Source: Phenylobacterium sp.
Lineage (GTDB): Bacteria > Pseudomonadota > Alphaproteobacteria > Caulobacterales > Caulobacteraceae
Direction: 5' to 3'
NCBI GenBank assembly: GCA_019264505.1
Contig: JAHUZY010000428.1
Coordinates: forward strand, 1 to 13,961
Length of the DNA stretch: 13,961 nt
Both the position numbers and the translations under genes were made by a program. Shown piece by piece: positions 6,685 through 13,938 of the stretch. The number at the start of each line of letters is the position of its first letter. The stretch's first letter is position 1. The notes beneath the pieces are model-generated. The model was not told where the DNA came from and ran no database searches. It saw only the letters and a list, made by a program, of their open reading frames with translations.

Positions 6685-6707
6685 GGTGGCGCGACCCCTG
6701 GTGGCGC
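6685..6707. repeat. Short direct repeat GGTGGCGC in the gap before the ABC transporter operon
   Basis: GGTGGCGC occurs at 6685-6692 and 6700-6707, a 15-bp period. The 6601-6744 gap otherwise holds a relatively A/T-rich end just before the ABC start, with no recognisable promoter, no intrinsic terminator and only a weak GGA as ribosome binding site. The repeat may be incidental. Confidence 0.25.
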
Positions 6708-6744
6708 CGCATGATGGCGTCATACCAAGATTGGACATTTTCAG

Positions 6745-8646
6745 ATGAGTGATTCACGCCCCTCCCCCAGGGATGCGGCGGCGGATTCTGTGTCGATTGA
6801 CGTCTCGGCTATGCCCCGGGTCCTGCGCAGAATCATGGGGCTGGCCCTGCGCTATCCGGGCCTGGTGGCCCTGGCTGTCGGCTGCTCCATCGGCGCGGCC
6901 CTGTTCAGCCTGACCCTGCCGCGGCTGTTTGGCCAGGCGGTGGATCAGGCCCATCTGCTGCTGGCCAGCGAGAACGCCAGCGTCGATGACGTCCAGCGCG
7001 CCCTGATGACCACAGCCCTGCTGGTGCTGGGCGCGGCCAGCCTGCGGGGCCTGCTCACCGGCTATGGCGGCTATGTGGCCGAAAAGGTCAGCCAGCTGGT
7101 GGCCTATGACCTGCGGCTGGCCTTCTTTCAGCAGCTCCAGCGGCTGTCCTTCGGTTTCCACGACAGGATCCATTCCGGCGACCTGGTGACCCGGGGCATG
7201 CTGGACCTGGAGGGGACGCGGGCCTTCATCCAGGGCGGCATGATGCAGAGCCTGACGCTGGTCATGCTGCTGTCGGTCTCGGCCTTCATGATGTTCTCCA
7301 CCGACGTCACCATGGCCTTCTTGGCGCTCGCCTTCGTGCCCATCGCCGGCTGGTTCCTGGCGCGGATGGGCTTCCTGCTGCGGGTCACCTGGCTGCGGGT
7401 CCAGCAGCTGATGTCGATCCTGACGCTGACCATGGAGGAGAACCTCCAGGGCATCCGGGTGGTGCGGGCCTTCTCAGCCAAGGCCTTCGAGATGGCCAAG
7501 TTCGACGTGGCGGCCGACAACGCCCTGCAATATTCGTTCAAGCGCATCACCCTGCGCTTCCGGGCCGTCACGGCCATGACGCTCAGCTACTACGGCTCCA
7601 TGGCCCTGCTGCTCTGGTATGGCGGCCATCAGGTGATCGCCGGGGCCATGTCGGTGGGCCGGCTCACCGAATTCCTCACCTACATGACCCTGCTGCAGGC
7701 CCCGATCCGGCAGATCGCCATGATCTTCGCCTCGGCGGCCCGGGCCACCTCCTCCGGCGGGCGGGTGTTTGAGGTCCTGGACCTGGAGCCCGAGATCGCC
7801 GATGCGCCGGGCGCCCAGCCGCTGGCGCCGACGCAAGGGGTCCTGCGCTTCGAGCATGTGGACTTCGCCTATGATGAAGGCCGCCCGGTGCTCAACGATG
7901 TCAGCTTCGAGGTCCGCCCCGGCCAGACCCTGGGCGTGGTGGGCGCGCCGGGCAGCGGCAAGTCGACCATCGCCAACCTGATCCCCCGCTTCTACGACGT
8001 CACCGGCGGCAAGATCACCATCGATGGGCAGGACATCCGCGAGGTCAGCCTAGCCTCCCTGCGGGAATATGTCGGCCTGGTGCAGCAGGAGGCCTTCTTG
8101 TTCGACACCACCGTGACCAACAACGTCGCCTATGCCGATCCCTGGGCCGAGGAGGACCGCATCGTCGGCGCCGCCCGCACCGCCCAGTTGCACGACTACA
8201 TCGCCGGCCTGCCCACCGGCTACACCACCCGGGTCGGCGAGCGCGGCGTGGCGCTCTCCGGCGGTCAGCGCCAGCGCATGTCGATCGCCAGAGGCGTGGT
8301 GCCCGGCCCAGGCGTGATGATCTTCGACGACTCCACCGCCGCCATCGACGCGGTCACCGAGCGCAAGGTCCGCGACGCCCTGGCCAGCGCCACCAAGGCC
8401 AAGGCCACGGTGATCATCGCCCACCGCCTGTCCTCCCTGATGCATGCCGACCAGATCATCGTTCTGGATGAGGGCCGCGTGGTGGAGCGGGGCGACCACC
8501 AGAGCCTGGTGGCCGCCGGCGGCGTCTATGCCGAGCTCTACGCCCTGCAGACCCGCGCCGACGGGGGTGGACTGTCAGAGGACCTGCCGCCGGACCCGTC
8601 GGCCGAGGCGCCTGCCTCCAGTCAGACGGAAGGGGTGCGGGCATGA
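6745..8646 (+). CDS. ABC exporter half-transporter A (TMD-NBD), degenerate Walker B
   Basis: This 633-residue half-size ABC exporter is of the MsbA/LmrCD/BmrCD type. The N-terminal six-helix transmembrane domain occupies about 35-330, and the nucleotide-binding domain about 365-600. Walker A is GAPGSGKST (400-408), the Q-loop is Q447/Q448, the signature is a canonical LSGGQ (504-508), Walker B is VMIFDD (524-529) and the switch His is H560. The catalytic glutamate after Walker B is replaced by D529, the usual sign of a degenerate ATP site in one partner of a heterodimer. The C-terminus is Pro/Glu-rich. Its stop overlaps the next gene's start as ATGA, so the two are co-translated partners. The substrate is unknown; lipids, drugs or peptides are all possible. 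It lies 144 nt downstream of the DUF1365 gene on the same strand and may share its transcript. Confidence 0.93.
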   Translation: MSDSRPSPRDAAADSVSIDVSAMPRVLRRIMGLALRYPGLVALAVGCSIGAALFSLTLPRLFGQAVDQAHLLLASENASVDDVQRALMTTALLVLGAASLRGLLTGYGGYVAEKVSQLVAYDLRLAFFQQLQRLSFGFHDRIHSGDLVTRGMLDLEGTRAFIQGGMMQSLTLVMLLSVSAFMMFSTDVTMAFLALAFVPIAGWFLARMGFLLRVTWLRVQQLMSILTLTMEENLQGIRVVRAFSAKAFEMAKFDVAADNALQYSFKRITLRFRAVTAMTLSYYGSMALLLWYGGHQVIAGAMSVGRLTEFLTYMTLLQAPIRQIAMIFASAARATSSGGRVFEVLDLEPEIADAPGAQPLAPTQGVLRFEHVDFAYDEGRPVLNDVSFEVRPGQTLGVVGAPGSGKSTIANLIPRFYDVTGGKITIDGQDIREVSLASLREYVGLVQQEAFLFDTTVTNNVAYADPWAEEDRIVGAARTAQLHDYIAGLPTGYTTRVGERGVALSGGQRQRMSIARGVVPGPGVMIFDDSTAAIDAVTERKVRDALASATKAKATVIIAHRLSSLMHADQIIVLDEGRVVERGDHQSLVAAGGVYAELYALQTRADGGGLSEDLPPDPSAEAPASSQTEGVRA

Positions 8647-10526
8647 GCGATTTCGTCTTCGACCGTGGGAACGACGTCGCCTCCCAGACGCCGCGCAAGG
8701 CCCGCGCCACCCTGGGCAGCGACGACGCCGAGGAGATCTTCGCCTCCATCAACCCGAAGATCCTCGGCCGGTTCGTCCACTATCTGAAGCCGCACAAGGC
8801 CTTCGTGATCGGCGCCCAGATCGCCGTGCTGATCTCGGCGGCGACGGCCATCGCCATTCCCTACATGATCGGCCAGGCGGTGAACGCTGCGGTGGGCGGC
8901 GGCGATGATGCCCGTCTCGACACCATCATCGCCATCTTCGTCGGCGTGGTGATCCTCAATGCGGCCGCCTTCTTCCTGGAGCAGTGGATGAGTTCGCGGC
9001 TGGCCCAGCGGGTCATCTTCGACGTCCGCCGTTCCATGTTCAGCCACTTCCAGGACGTGTCCCTGTCCTTCATGGACAAGACCCATGTGGGCCGGATCAT
9101 GGCCCGGTTGCAGGGCGACGTGAACGCCCTGCAGGAGTTCCTGGAAAGCACCACCGGAGCTGTGGGCGACATCGCGCTGCTGATCGGCATCACGGTCGCC
9201 CTGCTCAGCATGGACCTGCAGCTGGGCCTGCTGACGCTGACGGTGATCCCGGCCCTGATCGTGGTGCGGGCCATCTGGCTGCCCTTCTCCAAGAAGACGT
9301 TCCGGGAAGCGCGCGACGCCTCTTCCACCGCCAACAGCGCGCTGGCCGAGAACATCCAGGGCGTCCGCACCGTCCAGGAGAGCCGCCGCGAGGCGATGAA
9401 CTTCAAGCTCTATGAGGAGAAGGCCCGGGAGAACATGAGCGCCCAGAACGGCTCGGCGGCCATGACCCAGGTGATGGTCCCCACGGTCGACGTCCTGACG
9501 GGGCTGGCCATGGGCATCGTCATCGTGGTCGGCGGCAATGCGGTGCTGGGCGGGCGGCTGGACGTGGGCGTCATGGTCGCCTTCATCTTCTATGTGCAGC
9601 GCTTCTTCGATCCGGTGCGCATGCTGTCGATGCAGTACACCATCATGCAGCGAGCCATGGCGGCCGGTCACCGCATCTTCGAGGTGCTCGATGTGCCGGT
9701 GACCATCGTCGACAAGGCAGGCGCCGAGCCGCTGGCCGACTTCGAGCCCACTGTGGAATTCCGCGATGTCACCTTCGGCTATGACCCGGCCAGGCCGGTC
9801 CTGCACAATGTGAGCTTCGAGGTGCAGCCCCGCCAGGTGGTGGCGCTGGTCGGACCGACCGGCTCAGGCAAGACCAGCATCATTGCGCTCGCCCACCGCT
9901 TCTATGAGGTGGACCAGGGCCAGGTGCTGATCGGCGGCCGCGACGTGCGCGACGTGACGCTGGAGTCGCTCGGCCGCAACATCGGCATGGTGCTGCAGGA
10001 GCCCTTCCTGTTCAGCGGCACCATCGAGGAGAACATCCGCTACAACACCGAAGGCGCCACCCGGGAAGACGTGATCTCCGCGGCCAAATCGGTCTCGGCC
10101 CACGACTTCATCATGCGCCTGCCCGAGGGCTATGACACCCAGCTCGGCCAGCGGGGGCGCAATCTCTCGCTTGGCCAGCGGCAGCTGCTGTCCTTCGCCC
10201 GCGCCCTGGTGGCCGACCCGCAGATCCTGATCCTCGACGAGGCCACGGCCAATATCGATTCCTTCACGGAGCAAGCGATCCAGAAGGCCCTGAAGGTGCT
10301 GTTTGCGGGGCGAACCTGCATCGTCATCGCCCACCGGCTGGCCACCATCCGCGACGCCGACAAGATCATCGTCCTGCAGCAGGGCCACATCCTGGAGCAG
10401 GGACCGCATGAGGCGCTGATGGCCAACCAGGGGCTCTATTCCCGGCTCTACACCTCGGCCCACGCCTCCTTCGACGACGCCCAGGTGGCGGCCACCGGCG
10501 ATGCGGAGTTCGCCACGCGGACCTGA
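8643..10526 (+). CDS. ABC exporter half-transporter B (TMD-NBD), catalytic Walker B, LSLGQ signature
   Basis: This 627-residue partner half-transporter has a soluble N-terminal extension (about 1-45), six predicted helices (about 50-335) and an NBD (about 370-605). Walker A is GPTGSGKT (404-411), the Q-loop is Q452, the signature reads LSLGQ (508-512) instead of LSGGQ, Walker B is ILILDE (528-533) with catalytic E533, and the switch His is H564. It begins at the ATG of an ATGA overlap and is preceded by a purine-rich AAGGGGTG. In a heterodimer, its Walker motifs pair with the canonical LSGGQ of partner A, making the active site. Its own LSLGQ faces the Asp-containing Walker B of A. The stop is only 8 nt from the stop of the convergent VOC gene, leaving no room for a separate terminator. 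The substrate is not predictable. Confidence 0.93.
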   Translation: MSDFVFDRGNDVASQTPRKARATLGSDDAEEIFASINPKILGRFVHYLKPHKAFVIGAQIAVLISAATAIAIPYMIGQAVNAAVGGGDDARLDTIIAIFVGVVILNAAAFFLEQWMSSRLAQRVIFDVRRSMFSHFQDVSLSFMDKTHVGRIMARLQGDVNALQEFLESTTGAVGDIALLIGITVALLSMDLQLGLLTLTVIPALIVVRAIWLPFSKKTFREARDASSTANSALAENIQGVRTVQESRREAMNFKLYEEKARENMSAQNGSAAMTQVMVPTVDVLTGLAMGIVIVVGGNAVLGGRLDVGVMVAFIFYVQRFFDPVRMLSMQYTIMQRAMAAGHRIFEVLDVPVTIVDKAGAEPLADFEPTVEFRDVTFGYDPARPVLHNVSFEVQPRQVVALVGPTGSGKTSIIALAHRFYEVDQGQVLIGGRDVRDVTLESLGRNIGMVLQEPFLFSGTIEENIRYNTEGATREDVISAAKSVSAHDFIMRLPEGYDTQLGQRGRNLSLGQRQLLSFARALVADPQILILDEATANIDSFTEQAIQKALKVLFAGRTCIVIAHRLATIRDADKIIVLQQGHILEQGPHEALMANQGLYSRLYTSAHASFDDAQVAATGDAEFATRT

Positions 10527-10534
10527 GGGCGGAG

Positions 10535-11260
10535 CTATGCTTCGTCGAGCGCCACCATGACCTCAGGAAGAGGGGCGAGCACGCGCGGCCTGGCGTCCTC
10601 GGTCTGGATGTCCAGCCGCAGGGCGAGCGACGGACCCCAGCGCTTGGCGAGGACGAGCTGGGTCGGACCCAGGTCGTATGCCATGCCTTCATAGGGGGGC
10701 AGGCGTGACTCCACCGGGCCGAGGGGCCTGGCGCCCAAGGCTGCGAGCACCGCCTGCGCCGCCTCCGGATCAGCCTCGGAAAGCCAGACCCGCGACAGCA
10801 CAGCCGGACCGCCGCCCGGCCCCGCGGGATCATAGAGCGGGCTTGCAAAGTCGGGCGAGGTGGGGGCGCCGGGGTGGTAGGCGATCACGAACATCTGGGA
10901 GGCCAGTCCCTGTCCCTTGCGAAATGAGAGCAGGTCCCAGGGCGCTTCGCGTTCCGGGTGCGCCGCCTCGGCCCGACGGGCCGCCTTGGCGCGCAGGCCG
11001 ACTGCTGCGATCTGGCGCTCGACCTGGTCGATGTCGCCGTTCAGGCCGATCAGCCGGTGAAACGGTCGGTCGCCCTCAGGCGGCGCCTCGACCTGGTGGA
11101 CATCGAGGAACGGGCCATTGGCGAAGCGGACGCCGCGGGCCGCCAGGGTTCCGCCTGGCGCATAGCCATCGATGATCTCGAGATGGGCGGCCTCGGCCAC
11201 GCCGTTCAGCAGCCCGTCCCTCTGGTCGGTCCAGAGGGCGATGTGATCCAGCCCGATCAT
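10535..11260 (-). CDS. VOC/glyoxalase-like domain protein
   Basis: This 241-residue protein opens with MIGLDHIALWTD, typical of the vicinal oxygen chelate fold, with H6 in the usual metal-ligand position. RGVRFANGPFLDVHQVE (42-58) forms the second part of the first module, and a second beta-alpha-beta module is suggested around 155-220. It resembles the glyoxalase-like (Glyoxalase_3) group. Whether it binds metal and what it acts on cannot be told. The frame continues 25 codons upstream, but homology begins at the ATG at 11260, which overlaps the stop of the HxlR regulator gene as ATGA. There is no Shine-Dalgarno; instead a 16-bp palindrome lies 2 nt upstream, so translation probably depends on ribosomes finishing the regulator gene. 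It is co-transcribed with the regulator and convergent with the ABC genes. Confidence 0.82.
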   Translation of the reverse strand: MIGLDHIALWTDQRDGLLNGVAEAAHLEIIDGYAPGGTLAARGVRFANGPFLDVHQVEAPPEGDRPFHRLIGLNGDIDQVERQIAAVGLRAKAARRAEAAHPEREAPWDLLSFRKGQGLASQMFVIAYHPGAPTSPDFASPLYDPAGPGGGPAVLSRVWLSEADPEAAQAVLAALGARPLGPVESRLPPYEGMAYDLGPTQLVLAKRWGPSLALRLDIQTEDARPRVLAPLPEVMVALDEA

Positions 11261-11727
11261 GTGGGGCTGCGCAGCCCCGCCGCGCCAGGTCCCGGCCGCG
11301 CCTCCACGTCGCGGGCGGTGACGGGTTCGCCGCATTCGGAGCAGACCTGCACGGCGTGGAAGTCGCAGCCGCAGCCCTTGTGCCGGCGCAGGATCGGCGG
11401 GCCGGCCTCGCCCGCATAATGGCGATCGCCCCAGTCGACGATCGCCATGATCACCGGATGCAGGTCCAGGCCCTTTTCGGTCAGGCGGTATTCGTGGCGA
11501 ACGGGGCGGTCCTGATAGGGGCGGCGCTGCAGCACGCCCTCAGCGACCAGCAGGTTCAGCCGCTCGGTGACGATGCTTCGGGAAATGCCGAGCCTGGCCT
11601 GAAAGGTCTCGAACCGGCGCACGCCCAGAAAGGCGTCGCGCAGGATCATCAGGGTCCAGCGGTCGCCGATCACCGCCAGGGACCGGGCCACCGAACAGGG
11701 CTCCTGCGCCAGTTCATCCCACTTCAT
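11257..11727 (-). CDS. HxlR-family winged-helix regulator with Cys-rich C-terminal tail
   Basis: This 156-residue DNA-binding regulator would control its own operon and the divergent SDR/isomerase operon. The N-terminus carries the family's conserved cysteine (C11) in the PCSVARSLAVIGDRW block, and the winged helix-turn-helix follows (about 33-85) with FETFQARLGISRSIVTERLN as the recognition region. After a typical HxlR domain of about 110 residues there is a tail with H116, C119, C121, H124, C129 and C132 (the last pair a CxxC), which looks like a zinc ribbon or redox centre. The start at 11727 is chosen for its AGGAGG with 8 nt spacing. An alternative in-frame ATG at 11757 has GGAG at 9 nt. 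The gene is coupled to the VOC gene by ATGA. Inducer and redox sensing are inferences from the family (YodB/HypR-like members use the N-terminal Cys). Confidence 0.88.
   Translation of the reverse strand: MKWDELAQEPCSVARSLAVIGDRWTLMILRDAFLGVRRFETFQARLGISRSIVTERLNLLVAEGVLQRRPYQDRPVRHEYRLTEKGLDLHPVIMAIVDWGDRHYAGEAGPPILRRHKGCGCDFHAVQVCSECGEPVTARDVEARPGPGAAGLRSPT
11263..11278 (-). promoter_or_regulatory. 16-bp perfect palindrome occluding the VOC start
   Basis: GGGGCTGCGCAGCCCC is perfectly palindromic and lies in the last codons of the HxlR gene, 2 nt upstream of the VOC ATG (11260). As RNA it can fold as a 6-bp GC stem with a GCGC loop, over the place where a Shine-Dalgarno would be. Translating ribosomes on the HxlR gene would melt it, which fits coupled translation. 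DNA-level protein binding is an alternative. Confidence 0.45.
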
Positions 11728-11768
11728 CGGCTGCGCCTCCTGCTGCCTGACGATCATGCGATTGACTC

Positions 11769-11807
11769 CGTTCGAATTCAATACGAACGTGAGTTCGGAT
11801 TTTGAAC
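11769..11807. promoter_or_regulatory. Tandem inverted repeats, probable HxlR operators
   Basis: The 90-nt divergent gap contains four alternating half-sites: CGTTCG (11769-11774), CGAACG (11784-11789), GTTC (11793-11796) and GAAC (11804-11807). The first pair is a perfect 6-bp inverted repeat with 9 nt between arms, centre 11779. The second is a 4-bp repeat, centre 11800. The centres are 21 bp apart, two helical turns, so two dimers could bind the same face. The second site abuts the SDR Shine-Dalgarno (GGAG 11808-11811). The stretch is also visibly A/T-richer than its surroundings, consistent with promoters. Confidence 0.6.
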
Positions 11808-11817
11808 GGAGATCGTC

Positions 11818-12558
11818 ATGGCTGACCAAACGAAGGGCGCCTGCGTGGTCATCGGCGCAGGCGACGGGGTCGGCGGGGCGATCGCCAAGGCCTTCGCCGC
11901 CGAGGGTCTGGTCGCCTGCGTGACCCGCCGCCCCCGCCATGAGGATCAGCTCCAGGCCCTGGCCGACGAGATCATCGCCGCCGGCGGCCAGGCGCGGGCT
12001 TACGGCGTCGACGCCCGGGAGGAGGGCGAAATGACCGCCCTGTTCGATCGCATCGAGGCCGAGGTCGGCCCCATCGAGGTGGTGGTCTTCAACATCGGGG
12101 CCAATGTCCGCTTCCCCATCCTGGAGACCACCAGCCGGGTCTTCACCAAGGTCTGGGAGATGGCCTGTTTCGCGGGCTTCCTCACCGGCCGTGAGGCCGC
12201 CCGGGTGATGCTGCCCCGGGGCCGCGGGACGATCCTGTTCACCGGCGCCACGGCCTCTGTGCGCGGGCGCGAGGGCTTCGCCGCCTTCGCCGCGGCCAAG
12301 CATGGGCTTAGGGCCATCGCCCAGAGCCTGGCGCGCGAACTGGGGCCGCAGGGCGTTCACGTGGCCCATGTGGTGGTGGACGGGGCCATCGACGGCGTTT
12401 TCAGCCGCGCCAACATGCCCGACATCGAGCAGCGCCTGGCGCAGGACCGCGTCCTCAAGCCCGCCGATATCGCCGCGACCTATGTGGCCCTGCACCGCCA
12501 GGCGCGCTCAGCCTGGACCCACGAGCTCGATATTCGTCCGTGGTCGGAAAAATGGTGA
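11818..12558 (+). CDS. SDR-family protein with Phe replacing the catalytic Tyr
   Basis: This 246-residue short-chain dehydrogenase/reductase-fold protein has an N-terminal cofactor loop GAGDGVG (13-19) in the place of TGxxxGIG and a post-beta4 asparagine N92 in FNIGAN. FTGATAS (141-147) supplies the serine, S147. The catalytic YxxxK is replaced by F157-A-A-A-K161, so the general acid/base tyrosine is missing although the Lys is kept. The C-terminal part (KPADIAATYVALHRQ) is ordinary for SDRs. It is either a non-canonical enzyme, using another residue, or a cofactor-binding protein with a non-redox role. I believe an SDR subfamily with FAxAKxGLR exists, so this is probably not a sequencing error. 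The ATG has GGAG with 6 nt spacing. Directly upstream are the tandem repeats of the HxlR gap; 16 nt downstream starts the isomerase, so the two form one operon. Confidence 0.87.
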   Translation: MADQTKGACVVIGAGDGVGGAIAKAFAAEGLVACVTRRPRHEDQLQALADEIIAAGGQARAYGVDAREEGEMTALFDRIEAEVGPIEVVVFNIGANVRFPILETTSRVFTKVWEMACFAGFLTGREAARVMLPRGRGTILFTGATASVRGREGFAAFAAAKHGLRAIAQSLARELGPQGVHVAHVVVDGAIDGVFSRANMPDIEQRLAQDRVLKPADIAATYVALHRQARSAWTHELDIRPWSEKW

Positions 12559-12574
12559 GCAAGGAGAGACCCTG

Positions 12575-13177
12575 ATGGCCGCCACCGTGGAATTCCTGTT
12601 CGATTTCGGCAGTCCCAACGCCTACCTGTCCTGGAAGGCCCTTGGGCCGATCCTGGGGCGCACCGGTGCTTCGGTAAAGGTGACGCCTGTCCTGCTGGGC
12701 GGCCTCTTCAAGCTGACCAACAACCGCTCGCCCATGGAGGCCTTCGGCGAGGTGAAGGGCAAGCTCGCCTACGAGAATCTGGAGACCAAGCGCTTCGTCG
12801 CCCGCCATGGGCTCGCCGCCTTCCAGATGAACCCGCACTTTCCGGTCAACACCCTGCTGATCATGCGCGGCCTGGTCGCCGCCCGGCGGGCCGGGGTGAC
12901 GGAGGCCTATATGGAGGCCGTGCTGACCGCCATGTGGGAGCAGGGCCGCAAGATGGATGATCCCGCCGTCGTCGCCGAGGTGCTCACCGCCGCGGGCCTC
13001 GACGCCCAGGCGCTGCTGGCGGCGACGCAGGAGCCTGAGGTCAAGGGCGAGCTGATGGCCGCGACGGAAGCCGCCGCCGCCCGAGGCGCCTTTGGCATCC
13101 CCACCTTCTTCGTGGGCGAGGAGATGTTCTTCGGCAAGGATCGCCTGGGCCAGGTGGAGGAGGCGCTGAAGCCCTGA
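12575..13177 (+). CDS. 2-hydroxychromene-2-carboxylate isomerase-like protein (kappa-GST/DsbA fold)
   Basis: This 200-residue thioredoxin-fold protein belongs to the DsbA/kappa-GST group. The start FLFDFGSPNAYLSW (7-20) matches the YFDFxSPxxYL block of 2-hydroxychromene-2-carboxylate isomerases, with S13 in the place of the catalytic or glutathione-activating serine. MNPHFPVNTLLIMRG (85-99) is the conserved helical insert, and GAFGIPTFFV (171-180) with cis-Pro P176 and EMFFGKDRL (183-191) are the family's C-terminal hallmark. Such enzymes use glutathione in naphthalene or other aromatic catabolism, but many homologues are of unknown substrate, and no ring-cleavage genes lie here. The frame is open further upstream inside the SDR, but AAGGAG at 12561-12566, 8 nt before the ATG at 12575, decides the start. 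It is cotranscribed with the SDR and presumably under HxlR control. Confidence 0.9.
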   Translation: MAATVEFLFDFGSPNAYLSWKALGPILGRTGASVKVTPVLLGGLFKLTNNRSPMEAFGEVKGKLAYENLETKRFVARHGLAAFQMNPHFPVNTLLIMRGLVAARRAGVTEAYMEAVLTAMWEQGRKMDDPAVVAEVLTAAGLDAQALLAATQEPEVKGELMAATEAAAARGAFGIPTFFVGEEMFFGKDRLGQVEEALKP

Positions 13178-13263
13178 GCCTTTCGGCGCCCCATTGCGTC
13201 AGGTCAAGGCGAGGCCCACATTCGCGCCGAAACTGCGCCATCGCCGCTTTGGAGCGCCCCGCC

Positions 13264-13938
13264 TTGTCCAGACTGTTCGCCCGCCTCGCCCGCGCCGCCG
13301 TCCTGATCGTTGTTCCGCTGGCCCTGGCCGGCTGCGGCATCAACACCATTCCCACCAAGGACGAGCGGGCCAAGGCCGCCTGGGCCGAGGTCCAGAACCA
13401 GTATCAGCGCCGCTCGGACCTGATCCCCAACCTGGTCTCCACCGTCCAGGGCTTCGCCGCCCAGGAGCGTGAGGTCCTGGTGGCCGTCACCGAGGCCCGC
13501 GCCTCGGCCACCCAGGTGCAGGTCAATGCCGACACCATCACCGACCCGGCCCAGTTCCAGCGCTTCGCCGAGGCGCAGAACCAGCTGTCAGGCGTGCTTG
13601 GCCGGCTGATGATGATCCAGGAGCGCTATCCGGAGCTGAAGTCCAACCAGAACTTCCTGGCCCTGCAGAGCCAGCTGGAAGGCACCGAAAACCGGATCGC
13701 CATCGCCCGGCGCGACTACAATGAGGCCGTGCGCGACTACAACACCGAGATCCGCACCTTCCCCGGCGCCATCTGGGCCAACACCGTCCATGGCTGGGCC
13801 GAGCCCATGCAGACCTTCGAAGCCTCGGCCTCGGCCCAGACCGCACCGACGGTCACCTTCGATCAGCCGGCGGCCGCGCCTCCGCCGGCTCCGGCGCCTC
13901 TCCCGGCGCCTGCCGCTGAGCCTGCTCCGGCCCAATGA
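13264..13938 (+). CDS. lemA: LemA-family lipoprotein
   Basis: This 224-residue LemA-family protein has a positively charged N-terminus, a hydrophobic stretch and a lipobox L21-A-G-C24, so it is predicted to be a lipoprotein exported by Sec and acylated at C24. The LemA core follows: AWAEVQNQYQRRSDLIPNLV (about 40-59), the alanine/glutamate-rich helical region with EAQNQLSGVLGRLMM, and DYNEAVRDYNTEIRTFPG towards the end. After the core there is a Pro/Ala-rich tail of about 40 residues. No ATG fits; TTG at 13264 is chosen because GGAG (13251-13254) lies 9 nt upstream. TTG at 13249 is an alternative that adds five residues but lacks a ribosome binding site. The function of LemA proteins is unsettled. 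The gene overlaps the start of another reading frame (ATGA), the usual arrangement with TPM-domain proteins. Confidence 0.9.
   Translation: MSRLFARLARAAVLIVVPLALAGCGINTIPTKDERAKAAWAEVQNQYQRRSDLIPNLVSTVQGFAAQEREVLVAVTEARASATQVQVNADTITDPAQFQRFAEAQNQLSGVLGRLMMIQERYPELKSNQNFLALQSQLEGTENRIAIARRDYNEAVRDYNTEIRTFPGAIWANTVHGWAEPMQTFEASASAQTAPTVTFDQPAAAPPPAPAPLPAPAAEPAPAQ

Noticed and set aside
8622..9806. A 394-codon minus-strand frame inside ABC subunit B
   Set aside because: It is a His/Asp/Gly-rich mirror of the coding strand with no domain signature; the plus-strand ABC motifs are complete.
11728..12495. Upstream extension of the HxlR frame, antisense to the SDR gene
   Set aside because: It contains no recognisable domain, whereas AGGAGG before 11727 and the divergent operator region fit a start there.
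13181..13232. Split 9-bp inverted repeat TTTCGGCGC / GCGCCGAAA between the isomerase and lemA
   Set aside because: The spacer is 34 nt, it is followed by no U tract, and such composition is common here. It could be a weak terminator or operator but I cannot support either.
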